From: Phycisphaerales bacterium
Lineage (GTDB): Bacteria > Planctomycetota > Phycisphaerae > Phycisphaerales > UBA1924
Assembly: GCA_020847175.1 (NCBI GenBank)
Contig: JADLCM010000039.1
Location: 1 to 64,000, forward strand
Length of the DNA: 64,000 bases
Direction: 5' to 3'
Part shown: positions 25,401 to 34,935 of the stretch, in pieces
Layout: each line of letters opens with the position of its first letter
How positions within the stretch are numbered: the first letter of the stretch is position 1
The notes under the pieces: generated by a model
Told to the model about the DNA's origin: nothing
What the model saw: only the letters and a program-made list of their open reading frames with translations
Database searches by the model: none
Made by a program: the position numbers and the translations under genes

Positions 25401-27230
25401 ATGGGCGGTTCAAGCAGCGCGCGGCGCGGCAGGGTGAACATGAAACTGGTTGCCGGCGTCTCCGCCGCGCTGCTGGTGGTGGGCGCGGGGACGATCTGGG
25501 CCGCGTCCAACCCCGCGGGCCGGAGCGTGCGGGTGAAGGAGAACGAGCGGGCCGAGGCGTCGGTCATCAACTTTGATGTGCTGGCGTCGGCCTCGGGCGA
25601 GCTGGTGGCCAAGAACCAGGTGGAACTTACCAACCCCTTGTCGCGCCAGACGACGATCACGTTTCTCGAACCCGAGGGCAAGACGGTCAACAAGGGCGAT
25701 GTGATCCTGCGGCTGAACGTTGAGGAACTCCAGAACCAGCTTCGGCAGGAGGAACTGGACGTGATCGCGGCCCGCAACGCGCTCGACCAGGCGCGGAGCG
25801 CGGTGCGCATTCAGGAGAGCGAGAACGCGAGCAAGCAGCAGGATGCCTCGCTCAAGGTCGAGCTTGCGAAGCTCGCATTGCAGCGCTGGCGCGAGGGCGA
25901 AGTGGCCCAGCAGCGCGAGAAGAACCGCATCGCGGTGGAGCGTTCAGAGCGCGATCTGTCGCGCCTGCGTGAGAAGGTCGCGCGCTCGGAGGAACTCTTC
26001 GCCAAGCAGTTTCTCAGCAAGGATGAACTGGAGCAGGACCGCATCGCGCTGGCGCAGGCCGAGGCGGACGTGGTGATCGCGAAGCTCGACCAGAGTATCT
26101 ACGAGACGTTCAAGTACCCGGAAGAGGAGAAGACGAAGCTCAGCGACGTGAGCCGCGCCGAAGCCGAGCTCGATCGCGTGATCGAGCAGAACGCCATCAG
26201 CATCCGCGACAAGCAGGCGGATGTCGAGGCGCGCGAGAAGCAGCTGGCCGTCCGCGAGGAGAACAAGGCAAAACTGGAGAAGGAGATCGCGGCGGGCGAG
26301 GTCAAGGCCGAGCCCAGCGGCGGGCTGATCGTCTACGCGACGTCGCTCCAGAACTCGCGCGGCATGTGGGGGGGCGACGGGCCGTTGGCCGTCGGGCGAA
26401 GCGTCTACCCGGGCGAGCAGCTCGTGCTCCTTCCCGACACTTCGGAGATGGTCGCCTCGGTGCGCGTGCACGAGAGCCTCGCCGGGCGCGTGCGCAAGGG
26501 GCAGCAGGCCACGATCACGGTGGAGGCCGTGGGGCGCACGTTCAACGGCGTGGTCGAGAGCGTCGGCATCCTAGCCGAGAGCGGCGGGTGGCGCGACCCC
26601 AACCGGCGCGAATACACCGTGCGCATCACGCTCTCCCCGGGGCAGGAGGGGCTCCAGGGCCTCAAGCCCTCGATGCGCTGCGATGCCCGCGTGGTGCTCG
26701 ACGCCGTGCGCGACGTGGTCGCGGTGCCCGTGCAGGCGGTCTATGCCGAGGGGCAGGTCCAGTTTGTGTACGTGATCGACGGCGGGAAGCTGCGGCGCGT
26801 GCCCGTGGCTGTCGGGCGGCGAAGCGACACCTTCGCCGAGGTCGCCCGCGGGCTCAGCGCGGGCCAGTCCGTGCTGCTGCGAGCCCCCGAGCCCGGCGAA
26901 GTGACCGCTTCGGAGTGGACCGAAGAGGCCCTCGCTGCCGCTGGCTACACACGTGACGAACAGGGCCAGCCCGTGCTCGCGATGCCGGGGCCCGGCGGGA
27001 TGGGGCGGGGCATGCGCAGGGGGAAGATGCCCGAGGGCATGAAACTCCCGGACGGCATGAAGATGCCGGAGGGGATGAACGCCGCCCCGCCCGGTGGTGG
27101 CGTGGACGACGCCAAGCAGCCCGACGACGGCGGCGCGCAAGGCGATGGCGGTGCGGTCGGCGGGGGCCAGCACGACGCGCCGCAGAGCCCGGCGCCTCAG
27201 AGCCCCGCGCCGGCGCCGGGTCGGCCCTGA
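25401..27230 (+). CDS. HlyD/RND-type periplasmic adaptor with long coiled-coil hairpin
   Basis: The protein has 609 residues. The start is ATG 25401, with GGAGG six bases upstream. An N-terminal helix (KLVAGVSAALLVVGAGTIWA) anchors it in the inner membrane. Lipoyl-like halves flank a very long, Glu/Gln/Lys-rich alpha hairpin (about residues 90-290). A beta-barrel region follows, with VASVRVHESLAGRVRKGQ and QEGLQGLKPSMRCDARVVLD, and then the membrane-proximal domain (VVAVPVQAVYAEGQVQFVYV). Such adaptors join an inner-membrane pump to an outer-membrane channel; no pump is adjacent in the window. The C-terminal tail is Met/Gly-rich with repeated PEGMK-like units and is unusual. Confidence 0.82.
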   Translation: MGGSSSARRGRVNMKLVAGVSAALLVVGAGTIWAASNPAGRSVRVKENERAEASVINFDVLASASGELVAKNQVELTNPLSRQTTITFLEPEGKTVNKGDVILRLNVEELQNQLRQEELDVIAARNALDQARSAVRIQESENASKQQDASLKVELAKLALQRWREGEVAQQREKNRIAVERSERDLSRLREKVARSEELFAKQFLSKDELEQDRIALAQAEADVVIAKLDQSIYETFKYPEEEKTKLSDVSRAEAELDRVIEQNAISIRDKQADVEAREKQLAVREENKAKLEKEIAAGEVKAEPSGGLIVYATSLQNSRGMWGGDGPLAVGRSVYPGEQLVLLPDTSEMVASVRVHESLAGRVRKGQQATITVEAVGRTFNGVVESVGILAESGGWRDPNRREYTVRITLSPGQEGLQGLKPSMRCDARVVLDAVRDVVAVPVQAVYAEGQVQFVYVIDGGKLRRVPVAVGRRSDTFAEVARGLSAGQSVLLRAPEPGEVTASEWTEEALAAAGYTRDEQGQPVLAMPGPGGMGRGMRRGKMPEGMKLPDGMKMPEGMNAAPPGGGVDDAKQPDDGGAQGDGGAVGGGQHDAPQSPAPQSPAPAPGRP

Positions 27231-27245
27231 GCGCACCGGGACTGT

Positions 27246-28358
27246 CTACGCGGGTTCGAACGAGTTGATCCGGTCGATCAGCCTGCGCACCAGGCCGAAG
27301 TTCCGGCGGGTGTGAGTGAACGCGAGGCGCGGCAGGTCCGGGTGGTCGTCCTCCACTTCGTACGGCCCGCGCTGCACAATGGCGCCGCTCTTGACGAGCG
27401 CCTTGAACTCTTCGCCGAGCCGGGCGACATCCGATTCACGCAGGGGTTTGCGGAGGCGGATGACCAGGTCATCGCGCACGTATCGCGATGAGTGGTAGAT
27501 GCAGTAGAAGCGTGCGATGTGCTCCGCGGCGTCGCGGGCGTCCTTGGCCTTGTAGTAGAGGTTGACGTCCTCGGGACTGATAAACTTCTTCTCGATCAGA
27601 GCGTCCTGGCTGAACCGGAGCCAGCGCTCCCAGTAGTCGCCGCCCTCGCCCTCGACAAGCACGATGGGCAGCATCGAAGCCTTGCCGGTCTGGATGAGCG
27701 TGAGCGTCTCGTAGGCTTCGTCCAGCGTGCCGAAGCCGCCGGGGAAGAGGGCCACCGCGTCGCACTGGCTCAGGAACATCAGTTTTCGCGTGAAGAAGTA
27801 GCGGAAGTGGATGAGTTTTTCGTCCCCCTTGATCACCGCGTTGGCCGTGGTCTCAAAGGGAAGGCGGATCGCGACGCCGAAGCTCGCGGCGCGTCCCGGC
27901 CCCTCGTGCCCGGCCTTCATGATGCCGTCGCCGGCGCCGGTGATGCACATCCAGTTCATCTCGGCCATGAGGCGTCCGAACTGCACCGCCGCGGCGTAGT
28001 CGGGGTGCTCCGGGGGCGTGCGCGCGGAGCCGAAGATCGTCACCTTCATCGGCTGCGGATACTGCGCGAAGACGCGGTAGGCGTAGCGCAGTTCCTTGAC
28101 CGCGGCGGTGATGAGCTTGAGCTCACCCGTCTCGCGCCCGTCCGGGATGAGCTTGAGCCCGGCCGTGAGCAGCTCGCGGACCAGCCGCCCGCGCGCATCG
28201 TCGGGGTCGCCCCCGACCTCGCGGATCAGCGCCCCGAGGCGCTGCGCCATCTCCGGGCTGTCCGCCCGGCGCTGGGCCGGGGCCTCCGGGGGCGCGGCGC
28301 TTTCATCGCGCGGCGTGGTGAGATTCACCGGGTCAAGTTCCTGCCTGTGCGGGTTCAC
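27246..28358 (-). CDS. LOG-family (lysine-decarboxylase-like) nucleotide-binding protein
   Basis: The protein has 370 residues. The LOG hallmark PGGFGTLDEAYE falls at 206-217, and the partner motif ITGAGDGIMKAGHEG at about 139-153 corresponds to the family's G-G-x-x-G-x-M. LOG enzymes release the base from nucleoside 5'-monophosphates (known for cytokinin activation); bacterial longer forms often have unclear roles. The protein is longer than the 180-200-residue core LOGs, with extensions at both ends. Its ATG overlaps the stop of the upstream AsmA-like gene, so it is probably coupled to it. Confidence 0.85.
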   Translation of the reverse strand: MNPHRQELDPVNLTTPRDESAAPPEAPAQRRADSPEMAQRLGALIREVGGDPDDARGRLVRELLTAGLKLIPDGRETGELKLITAAVKELRYAYRVFAQYPQPMKVTIFGSARTPPEHPDYAAAVQFGRLMAEMNWMCITGAGDGIMKAGHEGPGRAASFGVAIRLPFETTANAVIKGDEKLIHFRYFFTRKLMFLSQCDAVALFPGGFGTLDEAYETLTLIQTGKASMLPIVLVEGEGGDYWERWLRFSQDALIEKKFISPEDVNLYYKAKDARDAAEHIARFYCIYHSSRYVRDDLVIRLRKPLRESDVARLGEEFKALVKSGAIVQRGPYEVEDDHPDLPRLAFTHTRRNFGLVRRLIDRINSFEPA

Positions 28359-31300
28359 GGGGGTGTCCCTTCCGTGGGTGAGGCCTCGGTCAGTCTGCGG
28401 ACGCGTTCTCCGGCGCGCCGCACGCGGTCGCGGTTCTCCCGGCTCCGGGCTTCGATGCGGGCCAGATGCCGGGCTTGCGGGCTCGCCGGGCCGGAGAAGA
28501 GTCTATCCAGGAACGCCCGGGTGCCCGGGAGGGCGTCGGTGCTCACGCGCTGTCTGCCAAGGGGCCCCGTGACGCGCGCCGTCACCAGCCCGCGCCGCAG
28601 CGACTCGACCACGCGGCTGACGATCGGGATCGGGCGCAGCGCGCGGGAGTTGAACCACAGGTCGAGTTCTCGCTCCGGGAGCGTCATCGTGCCGTAGCCG
28701 AAGATCTCCACCGAGTCGGCGAACGCGCTGAGTTCGTCGAAAGTCACCACCGGGCCATCCACATAGAAACTCGCGAGGGCAAGGTCGATCGTGCCGCGTG
28801 TGGGGAGTTGCAGGTTGCCCACCTTGAGCAGGGGGAGCACGAGGGGCATGTCGAGCACGCGCCCTTCGCCCACCAGCAGCCGGCCCCGGCCGCGCCTGGA
28901 GCCCGCGTCGCCGAGGGTGCCCGTCAGGCTCAGTTCGCCCGAGATCCGCCCGGTGAGGGCATCGGCGCGTTCCAGCGCCGCGATGTCGGCCTCAGAAGGT
29001 TCGCTCGGCGCGGCGGAGGCCGGCTCCGGCGCGTCCTCGCCCGTGTCTGCACCGTTGGGCTCCTGCGCGGCGGGCTGCGCTTCGAGATCGCGCAGCACCG
29101 GCCCGAACCGCAGGCCCGCGAACTTCACGTCGGCCTCGTAGCGGTCGTCGTCGAAGAGTCGAGCCTCTCCGCTGATCCGTCCCGCGTGTGAGTCGGCCTC
29201 GAAGGCGGCGTTCGTGCCGCCGTCGTTCCGCACGATGCGGGCGCGGGTGCGGTCGAGCGTGACCCCCGCCGCCCGGGCGTGGGTGAGTTCCAGCCGCACC
29301 TCCGGCGGCGTGCCGGGCTCGACGACGAAGGCCGCGAGCCCCTCGGCCTGGGCCACCTCGATGCCCACGTCGAAGCGGGCCTCCGCGAACCGCGCCACTC
29401 CCCGGGCCCGGGTCTGCTCGCCCGCGTCGGTCCAGGAGAGTTCCAGCGCGGGCAGGTCGAGGCGCACACCTGAAGCGTGAAGGTTCACCGAGGCGAGGGC
29501 CGCATCAACGCTCTGCGGCAGAAGCGCCCGCAGATCGGGGGAGAGCGCGTCGGCTTCAACTTCAAGGGCTGCCTGCACGCGGGCCGGCTGCTCGTTGAGC
29601 CACGCGCTGCCGCCGGCGTCCAGTCGCCATTCGCCGCCGGGGCTCTGTCCATGCACCGTGAAGGCGAGGGGTTCACCCGGGGCGTAATCGATCCCGCCGC
29701 GCATCGCCGTGAGCGCGACATCGACGCCTCGGCGTGCCAGCGTGACCCACGAGGGCCGGAGCGATGCGCTGCGCACCTCCCAGCCTCCTTGCCCGCCCGG
29801 TGCGACGACCAGCGACCCCGACGCCTCCCCCCTCAGGCTGAGTTCGCCGAGGGTCGCCGCGGTCTCATCGCCGGCGCTGAGGCGGGCGATATCAATCCAC
29901 GCCGGGTGGGCGAGGTCGATCTCGCGGGCCTGGGCGCTGATCCCCGCATCCTCACCCCGGAGTGCACCGTCGAGCGAGATCCACGCCGCGGGTCGCCCAT
30001 CCACGATGAGGCGCCCGGCGAGAGACTGGACCTCGAGCGTGCCCTCCGCGAGGCGCAGTTGCCCCTGCGGGGCCTCAAGTGCGACGCGCCCGAAGTCCGA
30101 GTCGATCGAGAGGGAGTCGCGGGGGGCGAGCACCACGTCGGCGCGGGCGGCGGGTTCGGCCAGCGTGACCAGCGCCCTCACGTCGGCATGGCCGCGCGGG
30201 TCGATGTCGCTTCGCAGACTCTCAACCTCGTGCGCGGCCTCCGGGGCCACGGGGCGGAGCAGGTCTTCGATTGCGAGCGCGAGGTCGAGGTTGGTGATCG
30301 TCGCATCAACCGATGTCGCTTCGTCGGCGAAGGAGAACGTCGCCGCGAAGGTGCTCAGGAGGGGCGAAAGCCGGTCGGAGGGGGGCGACTCGACCTCGGG
30401 CGCGCCGGCAGGAGGGTCGATGCGTCCCGCGATGTCGGCCTGCATGGTCGCGAGATCAAGGCCCCCTGCGAAGGCGAGCGAGGGTGAACCCGGTCCCGGG
30501 GCGGCTGCGAGTCCCTGCCCCTCGACCATGCCGCTGAGCCTGATCGACTCATCATCGCCCACGCTGACATAGATCTCAGGGTCGGCGCGCCCCGAGAGTC
30601 CGAGTTCGCGGGCGATGCGAGTCCATTCCGCGGGCTCATGGTCGGTGGCGGTCGCCGCGGCGTGGATCAGGAGGTCGTCCACGGGGAAGTCGTGCCCGAT
30701 GACGTGGAGGGCGACCTCGCTGGATGCATCGAGATCGGCGAGCGCGCCGACGGAGGCTTCCCCCCCGTGCAGCCCGAAGAACGAGCCCCGCAGCACCTCG
30801 GCGCTCCGGGGGTCGATGCGGAGGACGACATCGCGGGCGAGCACGGGGTAGGGGAACCGCTCGGGGAGGAGATCAGCCTCGGGCACGCGCACGCCGACAA
30901 GGTAATCCCAGATCGAATCGCCCCCGAGTTCGCGCGTGACATACACGTCCACGTCACAGGTGCCCCCGGGCACGTATGCGCCGGGCCCATCGGCCGGGAG
31001 CAGGCCCGCGTCCGCCAGCTCGCGGAGGCGGGCGTCGCTGAAGAGCGCATCGTAGAGGCGCGCCCGCCCGCGGAGCCCGGCGCGCAGGGTGTCGTCGAGC
31101 GGAACATCCTCCACCCGCACGTGAAGGTCGACCCGCCCATCATCGACCGGAGGGGCGATCTCGCCGGAGGCGAAGAGGCGGGCTCCCGACGGGGCGATGC
31201 CCTCGATCGACTCGACGAGCACCACAGAGTTGTCGAAGCGGAAGCGCCCCCGCATCGACCGGAACTCATACGGGAAGTTGATGAACGAGGCGACGGCGTC

Positions 31301-32485
31301 CCGTACGTCGATGGTGCCGCTCACGTCCACCGGCCCGGGCCCCCCGTCGGGCCGGTTGCGGCGCTCGACCAGCACGTCGGCGTCGAGGATGCCGGTGGGC
31401 TGCGTGAACGTGCGCAGACGTTCGGCGACGACATCCGGGGCATAGGGCAGCAGCGGCGCTTCGCGGGTGAGGTGGTACCCGCGCGTGCGCAGCGTGCAGG
31501 TGAAGGGGGCATCGGCGGTGGTGCCCTCGTAGCGCAGGTCGGCTTCGTAGGGGAAGTCTTCCAGGCGGCCGGCGAGGCGGGCGGTGACGCCGGTGCCGTC
31601 ATACGCAATCTCGCCCTCCACGCCCCGCATCCGCGCCAGCGGACCCGTGGGGCGCATCGTGCCCTCGAGATCGAAGGGCAGAGAGACATCCACGCCGCGC
31701 AGGATGGTCCGGCCTTCGACGCGTCCGCCCTCGTGGAGCACGAGCACGGTGCGACCGAGTTCGCCGCTCAGGTCGAGCTGGGCGTAGACCCCGCGCACGC
31801 GCGCGGGGATGGCTGTTGCGGGCCAGTCCTGCAGGTCGAGGCCCCGCAGTTCCGCGGTGGCGCCGTCGGGGGTGATCGTGCCCTGAATGTCCAGGGGCGC
31901 CCGTGCGCCCTCGGCCCGCTGCAAGAGCGTGAAGTTGGCCCGGCCCGGTTCGTCGGCCGGGGTGAGGGTGCCGTCCACGGTGAGCGAGGTCAAGGGCTGG
32001 TACGCGGCGCCCCGGTGTTCGCCCACCTCAAGGCGCAGCCCGCGGAGCGTGACCCGCACCCGCGTCGAGGTGGGGGAGTGCTCCAGCGCAAGCACTTCGA
32101 GTGATCCGAGGTTCAGCGCCCCCGAATCCAGGTCCTGGCTCACCCGCACGACGCCGCCGTCGATGGCGAGCTGCGCCACCGGCCCCGCGCTGTCGCGCCG
32201 GAGCGAGACGCGGCAGGTTTCCAGGTGCACCGCCTGGCCCGCCGTGCCCGCAACCCCGGAAGCGGGGAGCAAAAGGCCGAACAGGGTCGCGCTGCCGTCC
32301 AGGTGAATCGCGATGCTTTCGACCCGGGCTCCGGGGCCGAGGGCCTGGCGCACGCGCGGCATGACGATCCAGCGCGCCCCGGGGCCCCGCAGTGTCGCCC
32401 AGGCGCCCCCGGCCATCAGGGCCAGCAGCATCGCACCCCGCCGGATCCACCTGCCGCGCCGGGTGCGGGGCCGGAGCACCCGCAT
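28355..32485 (-). CDS. Large AsmA-like (TamB/YhdP-type) envelope protein
   Basis: The protein has 1376 residues. An Arg-rich N-terminus and one membrane helix (GAMLLALMAGGAWATLRG) are followed by more than a thousand residues of repetitive beta-strand pattern. This is typical of AsmA-type beta-groove proteins that span the periplasm and move lipids. The C-terminal region is the AsmA-like signature: VLPLLKVGNLQLPTRGTIDL, FDELSAFADSVEIFGYGTM and LDLWFNSRALRPIPIV. An Ala/Glu/Pro-rich acidic linker lies around residue 1155. ATG 32485 is chosen at the start of the basic-hydrophobic N-terminus; a GTG about 50 bases upstream is an alternative. It follows lepB and overlaps the LOG gene. Confidence 0.75.
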   Translation of the reverse strand: MRVLRPRTRRGRWIRRGAMLLALMAGGAWATLRGPGARWIVMPRVRQALGPGARVESIAIHLDGSATLFGLLLPASGVAGTAGQAVHLETCRVSLRRDSAGPVAQLAIDGGVVRVSQDLDSGALNLGSLEVLALEHSPTSTRVRVTLRGLRLEVGEHRGAAYQPLTSLTVDGTLTPADEPGRANFTLLQRAEGARAPLDIQGTITPDGATAELRGLDLQDWPATAIPARVRGVYAQLDLSGELGRTVLVLHEGGRVEGRTILRGVDVSLPFDLEGTMRPTGPLARMRGVEGEIAYDGTGVTARLAGRLEDFPYEADLRYEGTTADAPFTCTLRTRGYHLTREAPLLPYAPDVVAERLRTFTQPTGILDADVLVERRNRPDGGPGPVDVSGTIDVRDAVASFINFPYEFRSMRGRFRFDNSVVLVESIEGIAPSGARLFASGEIAPPVDDGRVDLHVRVEDVPLDDTLRAGLRGRARLYDALFSDARLRELADAGLLPADGPGAYVPGGTCDVDVYVTRELGGDSIWDYLVGVRVPEADLLPERFPYPVLARDVVLRIDPRSAEVLRGSFFGLHGGEASVGALADLDASSEVALHVIGHDFPVDDLLIHAAATATDHEPAEWTRIARELGLSGRADPEIYVSVGDDESIRLSGMVEGQGLAAAPGPGSPSLAFAGGLDLATMQADIAGRIDPPAGAPEVESPPSDRLSPLLSTFAATFSFADEATSVDATITNLDLALAIEDLLRPVAPEAAHEVESLRSDIDPRGHADVRALVTLAEPAARADVVLAPRDSLSIDSDFGRVALEAPQGQLRLAEGTLEVQSLAGRLIVDGRPAAWISLDGALRGEDAGISAQAREIDLAHPAWIDIARLSAGDETAATLGELSLRGEASGSLVVAPGGQGGWEVRSASLRPSWVTLARRGVDVALTAMRGGIDYAPGEPLAFTVHGQSPGGEWRLDAGGSAWLNEQPARVQAALEVEADALSPDLRALLPQSVDAALASVNLHASGVRLDLPALELSWTDAGEQTRARGVARFAEARFDVGIEVAQAEGLAAFVVEPGTPPEVRLELTHARAAGVTLDRTRARIVRNDGGTNAAFEADSHAGRISGEARLFDDDRYEADVKFAGLRFGPVLRDLEAQPAAQEPNGADTGEDAPEPASAAPSEPSEADIAALERADALTGRISGELSLTGTLGDAGSRRGRGRLLVGEGRVLDMPLVLPLLKVGNLQLPTRGTIDLALASFYVDGPVVTFDELSAFADSVEIFGYGTMTLPERELDLWFNSRALRPIPIVSRVVESLRRGLVTARVTGPLGRQRVSTDALPGTRAFLDRLFSGPASPQARHLARIEARSRENRDRVRRAGERVRRLTEASPTEGTPP

Positions 32486-32562
32486 GGGCCAGGGTCGCGT
32501 CGCACCGGCGGGTGAAGAGGCACAGGGTTCGGGCACGGGAGAGGGTAGTGGGGGCGGAGTGG

Positions 32563-34209
32563 TCAGGGCAGCCAGCGCATGCGTCCGACATCGAGAATGG
32601 GGACCATGCCGCGCCACTGGAGGGCGGGCAGATAGACGACGAATGCCCGCCCGATGATCATCTCGCGCGGCACCACGCCGGCGCCGGCCGAGGCGAGCCC
32701 GTCGGCGATTGCGGGGTGGGGGGGGCCCCAGCCGCGTCCGTCTTCGCTGTCGGTGCTGTTGTCGCCGCACAGGAAGAACTGGTCGGGCCCGAGGGTGGGG
32801 GAGTTGGAGGGGTGGGTCGCGCGCCCGGCGAGGATGAAGCCGTTGCCGTGTGGCCGGGCGACGGGTCGCCAGAAGATGTCGCGGCTGACGCGAACGCGGA
32901 AGAACTCGGCCTCACCGTCGGCTTCGATCCACGGAAAACCGGGGCTGTAGAGCGCCTTGGGTTCAAGCGAGGCGGGGTGGGCTTCGACTTCTTCCGGGGT
33001 GAGTCCCGTCGTGATCCGGATCCGCTCCAGCGGGCTCCAGTTGTAGCCGCCGTGCTCCGGCCCGCCGGCGACGAGCCTTCCGCCGACAAAGAGCCAGACG
33101 GCCTGATCGACGCGCCAGAGTTCGACCAGCGAGGGAAGACTCAGGGCGAGGGAGCCTGAGAAGGGCTGTTCATCAAGGGTTTGCCAGGCGCCGGAGCTTT
33201 CGGGGCGCATCGCGACTCGGGCGCGCCCGGCGCGCACCTCGCCCATGAACTCGTGCCCGTCGGCGGTGATGCCCAGGCGGACGACTTCACCCGTCGCCCT
33301 GACGTGGGCGCTGAGGGCCAGGTCTCCGACGCCGTACGTGGGGCGGGCAGCCTCCACGAGCATGCGTCCGGGAGTGCGCGGGTCGGGGAAGCGACCCCCC
33401 TCGATCGACACGCCCGGGATCTCGTTGTGGGGGAGGAAGTCGGTGATGGGCCAGGCGGCGGGCTCCCAGCGCACGCGGCTGAGCGCCCCAGTGTGCGTGA
33501 ACGTGCGCCCGGCGGCTGCCCATCCCGCCTCGGGGCGCCACGGATCGACATCCTGCGGAGCGCGGAATGAGGAGTCGAAGACGGGCCACCAGAGGGTGCG
33601 TTGAAGGCGCTCGGGCTTGCGGGCGACGTGCCATCCCTCTCCCGCCCAGCCCTGGACGGGCGTGCTCGGGGTCCGGGTGAAGGCATCGCCCGCCGCGAGG
33701 GCGATCTGTTCTCCGGGCAGGCCGACCAGACGCTTGATGACGTTTTCGTCAGGGTTGCTCTGGCCCGCGAAAACCACCGGGTCGAAGCGCCGGGGTTCGG
33801 CGATGAGGGGCAAATATCGGAGCGCGAAAAGTCGGTCGCCTCCGAGGAGGCGCCGATTGACGTACGAGAGCCCTCTCCCGCCGGTCGGAGAGGGGCCTGA
33901 AAGCGGGGCATGAACCTTGACCGGAGCCTGCGCCGTGCCCTGCGTGGGCAAGGGGCCGCCGGCGCGATTGGGCTGACGGTAGGCGTATGGCCCCAGGGCC
34001 CATGTGAAGCCGCTCTCCGGGTCTTGCAGGCGCAGGTGCGAGCCCAGGAGCGAGGGGGCCATCGAGCCGGTGGGGATGACGAACCCCCGCACCACGAACC
34101 CCATGGCGACGAAAGCCATGGCAAAGGCGATGACGATTGAGGTAAGCCCCTCGCGGGCCAGCGCCTCGGGGCCGGGAGAGGCTGACTTTGCAGGGCGAGA
34201 GGCACTCAT
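32563..34209 (-). CDS. lepB: Signal peptidase I with a large internal insertion
   Basis: The protein has 548 residues, about twice the usual length. An N-terminal membrane helix is followed by the box-B motif VIPTGSMAPSLLG with the nucleophile Ser49. The general-base Lys is in NVIKRLVGLPGEQI (Lys159), and the C-terminal box E is FLCGDNSTDSEDGRGWG. About 300 residues between GLPGEQI (170) and QFFLCGDN (477) form an inserted domain of unknown fold. Parts of it (WRVDQAVWLFVGGRLV) look like a concanavalin-like beta sandwich. The enzyme removes signal peptides from exported proteins at the periplasmic face of the inner membrane. All catalytic motifs are intact. Confidence 0.9.
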   Translation of the reverse strand: MSASRPAKSASPGPEALAREGLTSIVIAFAMAFVAMGFVVRGFVIPTGSMAPSLLGSHLRLQDPESGFTWALGPYAYRQPNRAGGPLPTQGTAQAPVKVHAPLSGPSPTGGRGLSYVNRRLLGGDRLFALRYLPLIAEPRRFDPVVFAGQSNPDENVIKRLVGLPGEQIALAAGDAFTRTPSTPVQGWAGEGWHVARKPERLQRTLWWPVFDSSFRAPQDVDPWRPEAGWAAAGRTFTHTGALSRVRWEPAAWPITDFLPHNEIPGVSIEGGRFPDPRTPGRMLVEAARPTYGVGDLALSAHVRATGEVVRLGITADGHEFMGEVRAGRARVAMRPESSGAWQTLDEQPFSGSLALSLPSLVELWRVDQAVWLFVGGRLVAGGPEHGGYNWSPLERIRITTGLTPEEVEAHPASLEPKALYSPGFPWIEADGEAEFFRVRVSRDIFWRPVARPHGNGFILAGRATHPSNSPTLGPDQFFLCGDNSTDSEDGRGWGPPHPAIADGLASAGAGVVPREMIIGRAFVVYLPALQWRGMVPILDVGRMRWLP

Positions 34210-34240
34210 CGCGGGGCGGCTCCGGGCGAAGACGCGAAGC

Positions 34241-34843
34241 CTAGCACAGCGCGCCCGTGAGCGTCTCCATCACCGACATCGGGGGCGGGTCGTGCACGGG
34301 CCATTCGTGCCCCGCAAGGGGACGGCTCAGCCGGTCAAAGTCGGCGCGCCGGAGGTCGAGCGTGCCCCAGCGCTCGCTGCGGGGCTTCATGGATTCGCGG
34401 AAGTCGCGCACGCGCACCGCCCGGAGCGCGTACCAGCGCCCCCGGTGCTCGATCATCTCGTCAAAGAGCGCGTCGGGGGGGAGTTCGTCGCACCAGTAGA
34501 CGAACACGAAGGCCGCCTCAAAGGCCTCGCCGAAGAGCCCTTCCCACGCGGTGAGCGATTCGACATCTTCGCGCGTCACCCAGCATTCCATGCGCGGCCC
34601 GCGCCGGCGGGCCCCGACCCCCGCGGAACCCAGCCGGCGGCCCTTGACCTCGGTCAGCAGATTTCCGGAGCCCCCGTAGAGCACAAAATCGAAACTCTTG
34701 AGCCGTTCGCCAGTGGAGAGCCGAAGGTCCGCCCCCCGGGGCACGAGAGCCCGGCGGGCCTCGTCGACCGCGACATACGGGATGCGCGCGGCGCGCAGAA
34801 ACGCTTCAAACGCGGCCTCGTAATGATGCCGTCGCTGCGCCAT
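34241..34843 (-). CDS. PD-(D/E)XK nuclease-like conserved protein
   Basis: The protein has 200 residues. The N-terminus HHYEAAFEAFLRAARIPYV is followed by LKSFDFVLYG and LLTEVKGRR. This gives an Asp (about 52) and E-x-K (65-67) separated by one beta strand, the core of PD-(D/E)XK nucleases, with an N-terminal helix bearing Glu as in resolvase-like members. A Trp-rich C-terminal half is unassigned. It could be a DNA-repair nuclease or a catalytically similar protein of unknown role. ATG 34843 begins this fold; upstream in-frame sequence is Arg/Gln-rich and not convincing. It lies just upstream of lepB on the same strand. Confidence 0.6.
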   Translation of the reverse strand: MAQRRHHYEAAFEAFLRAARIPYVAVDEARRALVPRGADLRLSTGERLKSFDFVLYGGSGNLLTEVKGRRLGSAGVGARRRGPRMECWVTREDVESLTAWEGLFGEAFEAAFVFVYWCDELPPDALFDEMIEHRGRWYALRAVRVRDFRESMKPRSERWGTLDLRRADFDRLSRPLAGHEWPVHDPPPMSVMETLTGALC

Positions 34844-34935
34844 GCGCGGAGCATAGCACGAGCGGATTGTCGTGGCACACAGCGCGATCAGGCGAGGTCG
34901 GCGGGACCGGCGTGCGAGAAAGAGGCGCGCCGGGG

